Below are positions 26,795 through 36,500 of a stretch of 64,000 nucleotides of DNA, in pieces (the first letter of the stretch is position 1; every line of letters starts with the position of its first letter). A program made the position numbers and the translations under genes. The notes beneath the pieces were generated by a model that saw nothing but the letters and a program-made list of their open reading frames with translations, was not told the origin of the DNA and did no database searches. The DNA comes from Sphingobacteriales bacterium. GTDB lineage: Bacteria > Bacteroidota > Bacteroidia > Chitinophagales > UBA2359. The stretch is taken from contig CP064999.1 of the NCBI GenBank assembly GCA_016700115.1, positions 4,707,501-4,771,500 of the forward strand, read 5' to 3'.

Positions 26795-26930
26795 GTTGGC
26801 GGAGATGTGAGAACGGTTAATATTTTAGCCGCAACTATTAACTGCCAATTCCCTGTATTTGTTCATTCAGACTAAAAATGTTGCTGCCCTTCCGGACTGT
26901 CAAAACTTATCGTTCAATTTAGTATTAAAC

Positions 26931-26938
26931 CAAACATA
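26931..26938 (-). promoter_or_regulatory. Candidate -7 box of the FemAB-like gene
   Basis: The minus strand reads TATGTTTG, a TAnnTTTG match, 137 nt upstream of the ATG at 26794. It is nearly back to back with the divergent FadL box. Confidence 0.4.
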
Positions 26939-26943
26939 GGTTT

Positions 26944-26951
26944 TAACTTTG
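26944..26951 (+). promoter_or_regulatory. Candidate -7 box of the FadL-like gene
   Basis: TAACTTTG matches TAnnTTTG. It overlaps the longest in-frame start at 26949, so the usable start must be the downstream ATG at 26973. Confidence 0.55.
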
Positions 26952-26972
26952 CCCTTTATACAACTTTCAATT

Positions 26973-28244
26973 ATGCGCAATTTCTATTTTTTGTTGTTGA
27001 TTTCCTTACTCCCGCCTATTCAGGTTTGGGGAAGCGGGTTTCAGATCTCGCTGCAAGGCCAACCTCAGATAGGCCTGGCACATTGCGGTACTGCGGCTCC
27101 GCTGAATGCCGGTGCTTTGTTTTACAATCCGGGTGGCATGGGTTTTCTGAGGGGTAAACAGTTGATGGTGGGCATTCACCCGGTTTATGGACGGGCGGAA
27201 TATTTGCAAACCTCTACCGCTCAGAGCGGACGGAATGATTTTGGCATCAGCCTGCCCTTTTCCTTATATTATACGCATCGCCTGGGTCCGGCAGATGCGC
27301 CTTCAAAGTTCACCATCGGCATCGGGGTTTATACCCCCTTTGGCAGCAAAATAAGTTATCCAGACGACTGGATGGGGAAGTTCTTAGTACAGAATGTTTC
27401 CCTCAGTACCTTGTTTTTTCAACCGACCGTCAGCTATAATGTGAACGACCGCATTTCAATTGGCGTTGGTTTGGTGGGAGGATATGGCAAATTTACCATT
27501 CAACGCGCCATTCCCGTCTATGGGGAAGAAACTTACGGTCAGGCCAATTTAGAAGCAGATGGCACAGGGTTTGGATTTACCGCAGGTGTTTATACCGAAC
27601 CTTGGCCGGATAAATTTTCGATTGGAATTGCTTACAAATCGGCTGCACGGGTCAGTTTAAAAAACGGAGATGCTACTTTTATCGTCCCACAGACCGCCGA
27701 AGTGTTGTTCCCCGACACCAAATTCAATCTTAATGTAGGCCTCCCCGATGCGATGTCTGTCGCAATTGCTTACTTTTTTGACCCCAAACAGGGAACGACC
27801 CTGAAAGACAAATCAAATGTGAGCTTAATCAGCCTTGAAGTGGAGCGGGTGGGCTGGAATATTTTCAAAGACCTGAACTTTGAATACGCCGACACCATAG
27901 CGGGTTCGAGAACCCTGAAGCTGATTCGCAACTACCAAAACACCTATCGCTTCAGCATTGGGGGGCAATACGTTACCAAAAAACGACTGACCTTGCGGGC
28001 AGGTGCTTATTATGATTTGAATGCAGCACCCGATTGTTGTTCCTCGCCCGAAACCCCCGACACCAAACGGATTGTCGGAACTTTGGGATTGTCGGCCAAC
28101 CTGACTTCAAAACTGAAGATAGACTTTTCATTATTATATGGTCGCGGCTTAAAACGCAGCACCGTGAATGAACAGAATAACTTTGCATCTACGCTGAAAG
28201 GGGATGTCGTCAGTCCGGGTGTCGGGTTTCAATACATTTTTTAA
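26973..28244 (+). CDS. OmpP1/FadL/TodX family outer-membrane channel
   Basis: FadL-type barrels take up long-chain fatty acids and other hydrophobic compounds. From the chosen start at 26973 (MRNFYFLLLISLLPPI) a signal peptide ends at VWGSGF, and the mature N-terminus gives the hatch-domain pattern SGFQISLQGQPQIGLAHCGT and FYNPGGMGFLRG. Strand-rich sequence with the family's VSYNVNDRISIGVGLVGGYGK and FSIGIAYKSAARVSLK segments follows, and the protein ends in aromatic FQYIF, a good outer-membrane barrel terminus. The product is about 423 residues. The SGNH lipoprotein gene follows after 29 nt and is probably cotranscribed. The two often occur together in Bacteroidota, which suggests processing of an esterified or lipidic substrate, but that is inference. 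Confidence 0.9.
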   Translation: MRNFYFLLLISLLPPIQVWGSGFQISLQGQPQIGLAHCGTAAPLNAGALFYNPGGMGFLRGKQLMVGIHPVYGRAEYLQTSTAQSGRNDFGISLPFSLYYTHRLGPADAPSKFTIGIGVYTPFGSKISYPDDWMGKFLVQNVSLSTLFFQPTVSYNVNDRISIGVGLVGGYGKFTIQRAIPVYGEETYGQANLEADGTGFGFTAGVYTEPWPDKFSIGIAYKSAARVSLKNGDATFIVPQTAEVLFPDTKFNLNVGLPDAMSVAIAYFFDPKQGTTLKDKSNVSLISLEVERVGWNIFKDLNFEYADTIAGSRTLKLIRNYQNTYRFSIGGQYVTKKRLTLRAGAYYDLNAAPDCCSSPETPDTKRIVGTLGLSANLTSKLKIDFSLLYGRGLKRSTVNEQNNFASTLKGDVVSPGVGFQYIF

Positions 28245-28273
28245 TTACAAACCGGAAAAACTGCTGTTTTGAG

Positions 28274-29599
28274 ATGAATATCAACAAAATTTACCCCCTG
28301 TTTTTACTTTCTTTTGGGATTTCCACCGGTTTGTTTTTTACCGGATGCGATTTGACGATGGATTTACCGGTTGCCTCGCCGGGAACGGGCGATTTCAGCC
28401 GCTATATGGCCGTTGGCAGCTCGTTTGAAGCCGGTTATACCTCTGACGGGCTTACCAAATATTCGCAGGAAACCTCCTACCCCAACTTATTGGCCGAACA
28501 ACTCCGTACAGTAGGCATCGGCCCCTTTCGCCAGCCTTTGTTACCCGCCGGCAACGGTTCGGGCATGTACAAGCTGATGAGTGTTTCGACCGATACCTGC
28601 AATATCATCACCCCGGTTTTGGAGAAAACAGAACCCGACCCGAACTGGGAAAACAATATTGCCGGAACGGCAACCTTTCACAACCTCGGCATTCCGAACA
28701 TGAAAACCGGCGATTTGAACAACTCCAATATTTCCATTCTGAACAGTTATTTAAAACGGGTGGTAACGTCCGGCATGACTTATTTCGACCTGATGGACTT
28801 TGCCATCGCTGAAATTCACCCTACTTTTTTTACCAACTGGTTTGGACTGACCGATGCCATCGCCTATTCGGCAACCGGCGGCGGATATATTGACAATCTT
28901 CCCGTTTCTCTGTTTGCCCTGACCGATACCCTCCTGTTTGCCGACAATTACGGATTAGTTTTAGACAAATTACAGGCCGACGGTGCGACAGGAATGGTAT
29001 TTACCATCCCTAAAATACTCGACTTTCCTTTTTTTACCTCCGTTTCTTATCAGGCCAAAGGCCCTGATAGCTGTGATCATAAGCTCGATGTCTATATTAC
29101 GGCCACAAATGGGGTCAGAAAAGCCACTTTTAACCCCAACTCGCTCTATAACGACAAGATTTTGTTGCCGGCAGGCGCAGAATTGGGGCGATTAGACCTG
29201 AAACAGGTAAATGGCGTTGATACGCTTGTTCCTTACGGACTTTCGGAATACAATCCTTTGCTGCACGACCATGCTTTAGACCGTACCGAAGTGCAAAATT
29301 GTGCATTGGCCATCCAAGCCTATAATCGCGCTATCCGGAAAGCAGCAGCCGAACGCAGCGTTCCGGTCATTGATACTGATGAATATTTTGATAAATTAAA
29401 AGCCGGAACGGCCTATAACGGGGTTCCATTGAGTACCACCTTTATTTCGGGCGGATTTTTCGGATTAGACGGCATTCACCCCTCCGACAGAGGGTACGCC
29501 TTGCTGTCAAACTTTTTTATTCAGAAGATTGACAGCATCTACGGTGCTACCATTCCCGAAATGGACATCACCAAGTTTAAAGGGGTTGTTTTTCAATAA
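28274..29599 (+). CDS. SGNH/GDSL-hydrolase-like lipoprotein
   Basis: The 441-residue product has a signal with lipobox (LFFTGC, cysteine about residue 25). The fold is SGNH: block I is YMAVGSSFEAGYTSDG, with the nucleophile Ser in GSSFEAG rather than GDSL. The C-terminal block V is FFGLDGIHPSDRGYALLSN with the Asp-x-x-His dyad. A glycine-rich segment (AYSATGGGYIDN) and GVNGV-like repeats lie between. It should be an esterase or lipase anchored in a membrane outside the cytoplasm. The upstream FadL-like channel, 29 nt away, suggests that the hydrolase releases acyl compounds which the channel imports. That link is inferred from position. Confidence 0.82.
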   Translation: MNINKIYPLFLLSFGISTGLFFTGCDLTMDLPVASPGTGDFSRYMAVGSSFEAGYTSDGLTKYSQETSYPNLLAEQLRTVGIGPFRQPLLPAGNGSGMYKLMSVSTDTCNIITPVLEKTEPDPNWENNIAGTATFHNLGIPNMKTGDLNNSNISILNSYLKRVVTSGMTYFDLMDFAIAEIHPTFFTNWFGLTDAIAYSATGGGYIDNLPVSLFALTDTLLFADNYGLVLDKLQADGATGMVFTIPKILDFPFFTSVSYQAKGPDSCDHKLDVYITATNGVRKATFNPNSLYNDKILLPAGAELGRLDLKQVNGVDTLVPYGLSEYNPLLHDHALDRTEVQNCALAIQAYNRAIRKAAAERSVPVIDTDEYFDKLKAGTAYNGVPLSTTFISGGFFGLDGIHPSDRGYALLSNFFIQKIDSIYGATIPEMDITKFKGVVFQ

Positions 29600-29699
29600 T
29601 TTTTACAGCAAAACCGGCTTAAAAAAAGGGTTCAGGAAAATGTCGCTGACATGAAAAGAATGAAATACCCCTTCGTTATTCATTTTTAAATATAAACCA

Positions 29700-30749
29700 A
29701 TGATAAATTGCCCGATAAATATTGGACGATTTAAAAATTTACTCCCGAAATTTTTTGCCGAAAAGAAGTTTTCTCAACACATCGTGCTGATAGACGAAAA
29801 CACGGGCAAACATTGTCTGCCGATATTGTCTCCGTTGCTGCCGGAGGTTAAAACCATTCAAATTCCATCGGGTGAAGCCCACAAAAACCTCGAAACCTGC
29901 CGGTATATCTGGGACCGGTTGATGGATTACGAAGCAGACCGGAATTCGGTGCTTATCAATTTGGGCGGGGGGGTTATCTGCGACATGGGCGGCTTTGCGG
30001 CATGTACCTATAAACGGGGGATTCCTTATGTACAGATTCCAACAACGGTACTGGCGCAGGTGGATGCAGCAATCGGGTGCAAGCTCGGAGTGGATTACCA
30101 TGGGGTTAAAAACATGATTGGCCTCATCAAATGCCCGAATGCCATATTTATCAATGCTGATTTCTTTAAAACGCTGCCTTTAAGACAAATTACCAACGGA
30201 ATGGCGGAAATGGTGAAACATACTCTGATTGCAAATGCCGGAATGTATCAGGAACTTGCAAGATTTCTTCCGATTCATCTCAGGTCTAAACTGCAATGGT
30301 ATAAAATCATCGAACATTCTATTGAAATCAAGATGAAGTTTGTAAATGCCGACCCCCAGGAACAAGGGGAACGCAAGAAGCTGAATTTTGGACATACCTT
30401 CGGGCACGGAATTGAGAGCTATTCCCTCCTGCATCATAAAAATCACCTCCTGCACGGGGAAGCGATTGCCATGGGGATGATGGCAGAGCTTTACCTGTCG
30501 GGGAAAAAACTGAATCTGCCAAAAAAGGAAATTTCGAAAATCATGCCGAAACTCGCTACACTCTTGCCGGAACATTACAACAAACTAACGCCGGACGCTT
30601 TCCCCGAAATTTTAAACTATATGAAGCACGATAAAAAAAATTCAAACGGAATGATTAAATGCGTACTCCTGAACAAAATCGGGAATGCCGTCATTGATGT
30701 TACCATCACCAACGACGAAATCGAAGAAGCCTTACAGACGCTTTGTTGA
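29700..30749 (+). CDS. aroB: 3-dehydroquinate synthase
   Basis: The enzyme catalyses the second step of the shikimate pathway, DAHP to 3-dehydroquinate, using NAD and a metal. The 349-residue product shows the NAD loop LINLGGGVICDMGGFAACTY, the metal-binding GMAEMVKHTLI and LNFGHTFGHGIES, and HGEAIAMGM. The usual GGKTG substrate loop reads IGCKLGVDYHGVKNMIG, retaining the Lys but losing Gly and Thr. The next gene, aroA, lies 75 nt downstream on the same strand, so two pathway steps are linked. The variant loop is unusual but the catalytic residues look intact. Confidence 0.95.
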   Translation: MINCPINIGRFKNLLPKFFAEKKFSQHIVLIDENTGKHCLPILSPLLPEVKTIQIPSGEAHKNLETCRYIWDRLMDYEADRNSVLINLGGGVICDMGGFAACTYKRGIPYVQIPTTVLAQVDAAIGCKLGVDYHGVKNMIGLIKCPNAIFINADFFKTLPLRQITNGMAEMVKHTLIANAGMYQELARFLPIHLRSKLQWYKIIEHSIEIKMKFVNADPQEQGERKKLNFGHTFGHGIESYSLLHHKNHLLHGEAIAMGMMAELYLSGKKLNLPKKEISKIMPKLATLLPEHYNKLTPDAFPEILNYMKHDKKNSNGMIKCVLLNKIGNAVIDVTITNDEIEEALQTLC

Positions 30750-30824
30750 AACGGGAAACCTTTTTACCTTAACCGCTGCCTGCAAACAAAGGAATAGAAC
30801 AAACAGCAAACCGGTACTTTCACC

Positions 30825-32072
30825 ATGAAACAAGCATTGGTCATTGCCCCTTCAGACAAACACCTGTCAGGAACAGTGGAATTGGATGGGTCTAAAAGCA
30901 TCAGCAACCGCGCGTTGATAATTCAGGCGCTTTGCCCGGAAGCGATTGAACTTACGAACCTTTCGGAATCGGACGACACGAATGTGTTGGTACACGCCTT
31001 AACTCATAAACCGGAGGTGATAGATGTCGGAGCAGCCGGTACTACCCTGCGTTTTTTGTGTGCATGGCTGTCCACACAACCCGGAACCTATGTGTTAACC
31101 GGCAGCCAACGGATGACCGAGCGACCGGTCGGAATATTGGTCGAAGCGCTTCGGACTCTTGGCGCAAACATCGAGTATCTGGGCAATCCCGGATACCCTC
31201 CATTAAAAATTACGGGAACATCTATTGAAGGAGGTGAAATTTTTATCGCGGCAAACATCAGCAGTCAGTTTTTGTCGGCCTTGCTGATGGTTGCGCCAGT
31301 CTTTAAACAAGGGTTGACCCTGAATCTGCTCACCCCTTTAGTGTCAGAGCCTTATCTGAACATGACCCTGCGTTTGATGAAATACTTCGGGGTCAACCAC
31401 CAAAAATCCGGACAATCGCTGTATATCCCCCCGCAAAAATACATTGCCCGTCCATTTGAAATTGAGGCGGACTGGAGTGCAGCCTCTTATTTTTTTGCGT
31501 TGGCGGCTTTGTCCGATTCTGCCGACCTGTTACTGCCGAAGCTCTATGCTCAAAGTCTGCAAGGCGATTCGGTGATTCAGGAACTGATGAGCTGGTTTGG
31601 AGTCTTCACCAGACAGGAAACTGACGGAATCAGGCTTATTAAAACCACATCCGTTCTGCCCGATGTTTTCCATTATAATTTTATAAAATGCCCTGATATT
31701 GCCCAAACGATGGCAGTGTTGTGTGCGGCACTCAGGGTTCCGGCAAATATGAAGGGGTTAAGCACCCTGAAGATTAAAGAAACAGACAGAACCGCCGCCC
31801 TTCAAACCGAACTGAAAAAGGTAAATGCCAGATTTACCTCCACCAAAAACTCAGGGACGCTGACCTTTCCAAAAAAAACACACAACCACCCAACCCCTAT
31901 TGCGTTTGACACCTACCACGATCACCGCATGGCGATGTCTTTTGCAATCCTGACCATGGTCGAGCCTTCGGGCGTGGTGATTAACAACCCGGAGGTGGTA
32001 TCCAAATCTTTTCCGGGTTTTTGGAATACCCTGCGCCGCCTTGATTTTCAGGTGCAGGTTCGGGATTTGTAA
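30825..32072 (+). CDS. aroA: 3-phosphoshikimate 1-carboxyvinyltransferase (EPSP synthase)
   Basis: The 415-residue enzyme adds the enolpyruvyl group of PEP to shikimate-3-phosphate. Landmarks are the PEP/S3P lysine in LDGSKSISNRALI, the loop GAAGTTLRFL, the Arg in GSQRMTERPVG, the ANISSQFLSALLM segment, KETDRTAALQTEL and YHDHRMAMSFAIL. All look functional. It follows aroB in one probable transcription unit. A palindrome-like AT element begins at its stop codon (32069-32094), and a hairpin lies just beyond, whose T-run serves the opposite strand. Confidence 0.96.
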   Translation: MKQALVIAPSDKHLSGTVELDGSKSISNRALIIQALCPEAIELTNLSESDDTNVLVHALTHKPEVIDVGAAGTTLRFLCAWLSTQPGTYVLTGSQRMTERPVGILVEALRTLGANIEYLGNPGYPPLKITGTSIEGGEIFIAANISSQFLSALLMVAPVFKQGLTLNLLTPLVSEPYLNMTLRLMKYFGVNHQKSGQSLYIPPQKYIARPFEIEADWSAASYFFALAALSDSADLLLPKLYAQSLQGDSVIQELMSWFGVFTRQETDGIRLIKTTSVLPDVFHYNFIKCPDIAQTMAVLCAALRVPANMKGLSTLKIKETDRTAALQTELKKVNARFTSTKNSGTLTFPKKTHNHPTPIAFDTYHDHRMAMSFAILTMVEPSGVVINNPEVVSKSFPGFWNTLRRLDFQVQVRDL

Positions 32073-32094
32073 AGTTTTTAAAACCTTATTGGTC
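32069..32094. repeat. AT-rich palindromic element next to aroA stop
   Basis: The stretch reads GTAAAGTTTTTAAAACC then TTATTGGTC. Its core resembles the element at 33490-33521, and both look like degenerate copies of one palindrome built on GGTTTTnAAAACC. Confidence 0.4.
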
Positions 32095-32124
32095 TGCCGG
32101 TCAGTCAACAAACAGCAAAAGCAA

Positions 32125-32155
32125 AAAGCCTCCACCCGAACACGGTGAAGGCTTT
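32125..32155 (-). terminator. Terminator of the two-repeat poly-Pro protein gene
   Basis: Arms AAAGCCTCCACC and GGTGAAGGCTTT form an imperfect stem. A T-rich run follows on the minus strand only, so it should end transcription of the gene at 32189-32977. Confidence 0.65.
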
Positions 32156-32188
32156 AAGATTTCCTCCGGCAATAACCGGTAATTATTC

Positions 32189-32977
32189 TTAAGGAGCGGG
32201 CGGTGGCGGCGGTGGAGGCGGTGGAGGCGGCGGCGTGCCTGAGCCGCTGGTGTTGACGGTAAAGCCCCAATCTCCTAAGTTTTGCTCTTTGCCACGGTTA
32301 AGACCCAGCAAAAGCGTGCGAATAGAAGAAACAAGGAATAAAATGGTATGCGGCGTTCTGCTGTTTTGTTTTTTTTCTATCCCCAATATCAGATTCCTTT
32401 TTTCGGTAGCAGCTTCTGCTTTGCGGTAGGTGGTCATGGCATTTTCATGTAAATCGCTTGCCTCAGTGGTCTTCGTGGTCAAAGTAGTAATCAGGGCGGC
32501 AGGAAGGGGGCTGCCCGCACCGTCTGCCGTATCTTTTTCAAGGATATTTCTGGCCAACTCCAAAAGGCTGTCCGTACTGCGCGGAATTATCACCTTATTG
32601 ATATTATTGGGGCTGTTGACCTTAAAGCCCCATCCGCCCAAATTGCGCAAATTGTTCCGGTACAGACCGCCCAACACATCGCGCACACTGCTGATACAAT
32701 ACAATACGGTGTCCTCAGTGCGGCTGTCCTGCGAATTATCTTTCCCCAGTGCCAGGTTGCGTTGTTCCACATAGTTTTCTGCATCCCGATACAAATCTTT
32801 CTGTTTTACATTTTCGGTATCGGCAGCAGCTAACAATGTAGTCAGCTCGGTCGCCATCTCATCGGGTATCACACTTCCCGCTCCGTCTATGGTATCTTTT
32901 TCTAAAATATCTTCCGCTAAAGAGATTAAATCATCCGAATTTTTAGGTATGATTACCTTAATCGTACTGCGTGGCAT
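32189..32977 (-). CDS. Two-repeat hypothetical protein with poly-Pro tail
   Basis: The 262-residue protein consists of two homologous units of about 115 residues (about 7-120 and 129-243). Each runs from KVIIP(K/R), through ILEKDT.DGAGS, an alpha-helical E(Q/K)RNL.LG segment, SRT..T.L..(I/V)SS(I/V)R, to LG.WGF.VN. The C-terminus is SGSGT followed by about a dozen prolines ending AP. There is no signal peptide or membrane helix. The internal duplication and regular helices suggest a small structural or ligand-binding module used twice. I do not recognise the family. The poly-Pro run could stall ribosomes and need EF-P. It is followed by its own terminator. Confidence 0.75.
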   Translation of the reverse strand: MPRSTIKVIIPKNSDDLISLAEDILEKDTIDGAGSVIPDEMATELTTLLAAADTENVKQKDLYRDAENYVEQRNLALGKDNSQDSRTEDTVLYCISSVRDVLGGLYRNNLRNLGGWGFKVNSPNNINKVIIPRSTDSLLELARNILEKDTADGAGSPLPAALITTLTTKTTEASDLHENAMTTYRKAEAATEKRNLILGIEKKQNSRTPHTILFLVSSIRTLLLGLNRGKEQNLGDWGFTVNTSGSGTPPPPPPPPPPPPAP

Positions 32978-33165
32978 AGTCTTAAATTTATTAGATGATT
33001 GAAATATTATGCTAATAACCGAATTATTTACAAATTATTCTACATCCACCTCTTTTTTAAAAAAAAAAACCTTCTTTAAATCCCATTTTATTCATCTTAA
33101 AATCACACATTCCCATTTTTTACTTCTGCAAACTCATTTTACCGGCTCGTTTTTTCATTCTACAA

Positions 33166-33459
33166 AGCTGCATACTCAATATTTATCTCTGTATTCTCAA
33201 CAATTATCTCTGCATACTCATATAATACCTCTGCATACTCATATAATACCTCTGCAAACACTATCCACAAAGCTGCACACTCATGTAATAGCTCTATTAC
33301 TTCACTATGCAGACTTTGCGCACCACTATGCAGACTTTGCGCATCACTATGCAGACTTTGCGCACCACTATGCAGACTTTGCGCACCACTATGCAGACTT
33401 TGCGCATCACTATGCAGACTTTGCGCACCACTATGCAGCCTGATATATTGAGTATGCAG
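33166..33459. repeat. 21-bp tandem array of 14 units
   Basis: Fourteen consecutive 21-bp units keep exact register. Four CTCTGCATACTC-type units (first at 33166) and three divergent ones are followed by six nearly identical units at 33313-33438 built on ACTTTGCGCACCACTATG plus CAG. One divergent unit (33439-33459) ends the array. Two sub-types therefore share one register. The 21-bp period equals seven codons, so frames remain open on both strands. The plus strand gives HYADFAH repeats (33009-33443) and the minus strand gives LHSGAQS and EVLYEYA heptads, but the long minus frame has no start codon. It sits between the 3' end of the giant adhesin and the 5' side of the two-repeat protein gene. 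Confidence 0.9.
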
Positions 33460-33489
33460 CTCAAGAATTTGACGCTGCTGTCCTTTTTT

Positions 33490-33521
33490 GAGACCTATAA
33501 AGTTTTGAAAACCTTAAAGTT
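33490..33521. repeat. AT-rich palindromic element near the giant gene's 3' end
   Basis: The stretch reads GAGACCTATAAAGTTTTG then AAAACCTTAAAGTT. Its imperfect dyad centres on GTTTTGAAAAC and it resembles the element at 32069-32094. It may act as a weak terminator or be a dispersed repeat. Confidence 0.45.
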
Positions 33522-33556
33522 CTGACAACAGCACATCAAACAGCAAAAGAAAAAAC

Positions 33557-36500
33557 CTACCTCACCAAAGTAACATTCCCTTTTACAAATTGCTCAGTTC
33601 CGCTGTCCTCAAATGTGTATCGGATGTAAAAAACATACACCCCGATTTCCTGCAGCTCGCCTCTAAAAGTGCCGTCCCATCCTTCGGCGGGATTTCCGGT
33701 TTCAAAAACAATTTCACCCCAGCGGTTATAAACCTGCATCAGAAAGGCGGAAACCTCCCCGTTTGTGGTGGCTCTGAACTCATCGTTCACCCCGTCTTCG
33801 TTTGGTGAAAAAGCATTGGGAACAATGAGTTTGTCCTGATCGGGAGAAACTATAATGGTAAAGGAAGCCTGTTCTGAGCAGGCATCGGTGCCTGAAACGA
33901 AGTAAGTGGTGGTTTGTGTGGGCGTGGCGACCGGGTCGGGGCAGTCCGTACAGCTCAGGGTCGGGTCTGATTGCCAGATATACGCGCTTGCGCCGGAGGC
34001 GGTCAGTTGCGTGCTTTGCCCGGCGTTCAGGTTCGATTGTCCGGTGATGCTAATAATGACCTGCGGCAACACCGTGAGGGTCAGCGAATCGAGCGCAACA
34101 TTTCCGCAAACGTCCTGTGCAGTCAGATAGATGGTGAAACTTCCGGTTTGGGAGGGGGTAAAGCCGGTGGTCAAATCATTCACATCGTCAAAAACACCGC
34201 CCGGTATTGCCGACCATGTACTATTCCCTGTCCCTTGCACGAGCAGCCCGTTAAGCGGGGCGGTTTCCCCTTCGCAAATCACCAAATCCTCCCCTGCCTC
34301 CACCGCAACAGCCGAAGCGATGATATTGACGGCGGTGGTTTGGATGTCGGGGCAAACTCCGCCGGTGGTATAGGTGATGGTAAAGCTGCCCCCTGCCGGA
34401 GCAGTACTCAAATCTATCTCACCCGTTCCGGCATTGACGGCTATCCCCCCCGAAGCGGTAAAAATTCCGCCCGGTGTTACCACCACAGGAACGGGGTTGG
34501 AGGCGTTTTGGCAAAAATCAGTGCCCTCATAACTGAACGAGGCATCGTCGTTGGGAACTTCGGTCAGGGTGGCGGAAATCACCGTACTGACACAGGTTTC
34601 ATTGCCTGTTTCAACGGCTTGTGCGGTATAAGTGCCCGGAGTTGTGGCGACAAAGATATTTCCCGTTCCGGACAATGCTCCGCTGCTGTCGTACCAGTTG
34701 ACAAAAGTGCCTGCTGCTGTACTTACTTCAAATCCGGCGGCATTGACCTGCCCTTCGCAAACGGTTAGTCCGGTAACGATTCCGGCAGGTGGCGGCGGCG
34801 GCGTGCAGGTCGTGCAGTCAATTACCGAAATACTGAAATTCTGCGAATCGGGACAAGTGCCGGCGGTGGTATAGGTAACGGTAAAATTGCCAAGGGCGGT
34901 AAAATTCATTTCCCCCGTAACCGCATCAATCCCCGCTCCGCCCGAAACGGTAAAAATTCCGCCGGGTGTGCCGCCGATGACCGGTATTGCCGGCGCATCG
35001 TTCAGGCAATATTGGGCATTGGCATAGCTGAACGAGGCATCGTCTGCCGGAATTTCGGTCAGGGTAAACGAAACCTGCGTACTGACGCATAAATCGTTGG
35101 CATCCAGCACGGCTTGTGCAAAATAAGTGCCCGGAGCCGTTGGCGTATAAGTCAGTCCATCGGCAAGGGGCAATCCGGTTGCGGCATTGATCCATATAAT
35201 ATAGGTATCTGCTATGGTCGTAGCCTCAAACGAAGCGGTATTTACCTGCCCTTCACAAACGCTCAGGTCAGTAACCACGCCAACCGGCGGCGGCGGCGGG
35301 GTGCAGCCGCAAATAGCCGTTACGGTTCCCGTTTGAAAACAGTCGGGTTGCCCGTCTCCGTCGTTGTCGGGCGTTCCGGCAACATAAGCCCTCCAGTCGG
35401 CCGTTTCGCCAAACACCGGGGTTGGGTTGGGCAGGGCGGCCGACCATGTTCCGTCCGTTTGCAGGTATTCAATCATCAGCACATCCCCGCAGTTATCTTC
35501 CACCAGCAAAGAACATCCCCCGACCGGTGCCACGGTTGTGGGAGTCGGGAATACGGCAAGCTGAACAGTGCCTGCAAACACCGCAGGGCCGGAATTGCAG
35601 AGCAAAGCGGCATAGAGGGTAAAGGTTTCGGCGAGGCAGGAGCCGGAATGTGCGTAATCGGCAGGGCTGAGCGGGATGGTCAGTGCCGCATCAGCAAACC
35701 ATGCGAACCCGTTGGCGTTTCCGTCAGGGTCATCAAAGGTGATGTTGGCCTCAAAACCTGCAAAATCGGGCAGGTTTCCGGCGCAAATATCCGAATTGGC
35801 ATTTAAAGCTAAAGTAATCTGCGGGCATTGACCGGCAGAACAGGTATAGTCAAACGTTACTGTTTCGGCAATGCAGGCATTTCCCGAATAGCTGATGTCC
35901 CAGGTAGCTGAATTGTTGCCGGTAACCGGCGCAGGAACTGAAACCGGTGTAATCTGATAGTTGGCACAGCCGGAAACAAGGGTCGGCAATGCCGCGCAAT
36001 CGCTGCTGAAGGTCAGAAAAGTATTGTCAAAGGGCGGATAAACCGTGATGGTAAAGTTTTCGGTGTCCCAGATTGTGGCGGGGTCAGAAATACAGTAAAT
36101 ATTTGCGGTAACGGCAATGGACTGCGGGTCGCAACCCGTAAAAACAGGGGCAGTCAGGGAAATACTTTGACCCGTTCCGGCCAATGCGCCGCCGGCAAAC
36201 CATTCGACAGACGACAAAGTGGCGGGGTCGGTAGTTTCAAGGGTCAGGCTATATTCATCGCCGCTGCAAACTTCAGTCATGCTGCCCGGTGCAAGACCAA
36301 CGATAAAGGGACAGGTCGAAATCTGACAGTTAAAATTGGCGGTCAGGGAGGTAAACGAGCAAGGCAGTCCCAACAGGGCGGCATCGTTGTTGATGACCGT
36401 AAACGTAACCGGGTCGGTATTCCCGTTGACCGAAGTGGTCTGCACCGCATTGGGAGCAACCAGAAAATCGGCACAATTAGGTGTGGCAGTCAGTTGGCAT

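Larger units (their letters stand above)
32978..33556. other. 579-bp intergenic region
   Basis: It contains the 21-bp array, an AT-rich palindrome at 33490-33521, and about 190 nt of T-rich upstream sequence of the two-repeat gene. No promoter box was clear to me. Confidence 0.5.

Noticed and set aside
26949..26972. Longer N-terminus for the FadL-like protein
   Set aside because: The TAACTTTG promoter box overlaps this start, and the signal peptide begins at the downstream ATG at 26973.
33009..33443. 144-codon plus-strand gene with HYADFAH repeats
   Set aside because: The composition follows the 21-bp DNA repeat, the N-terminal part is low-complexity, and no start signal supports it.
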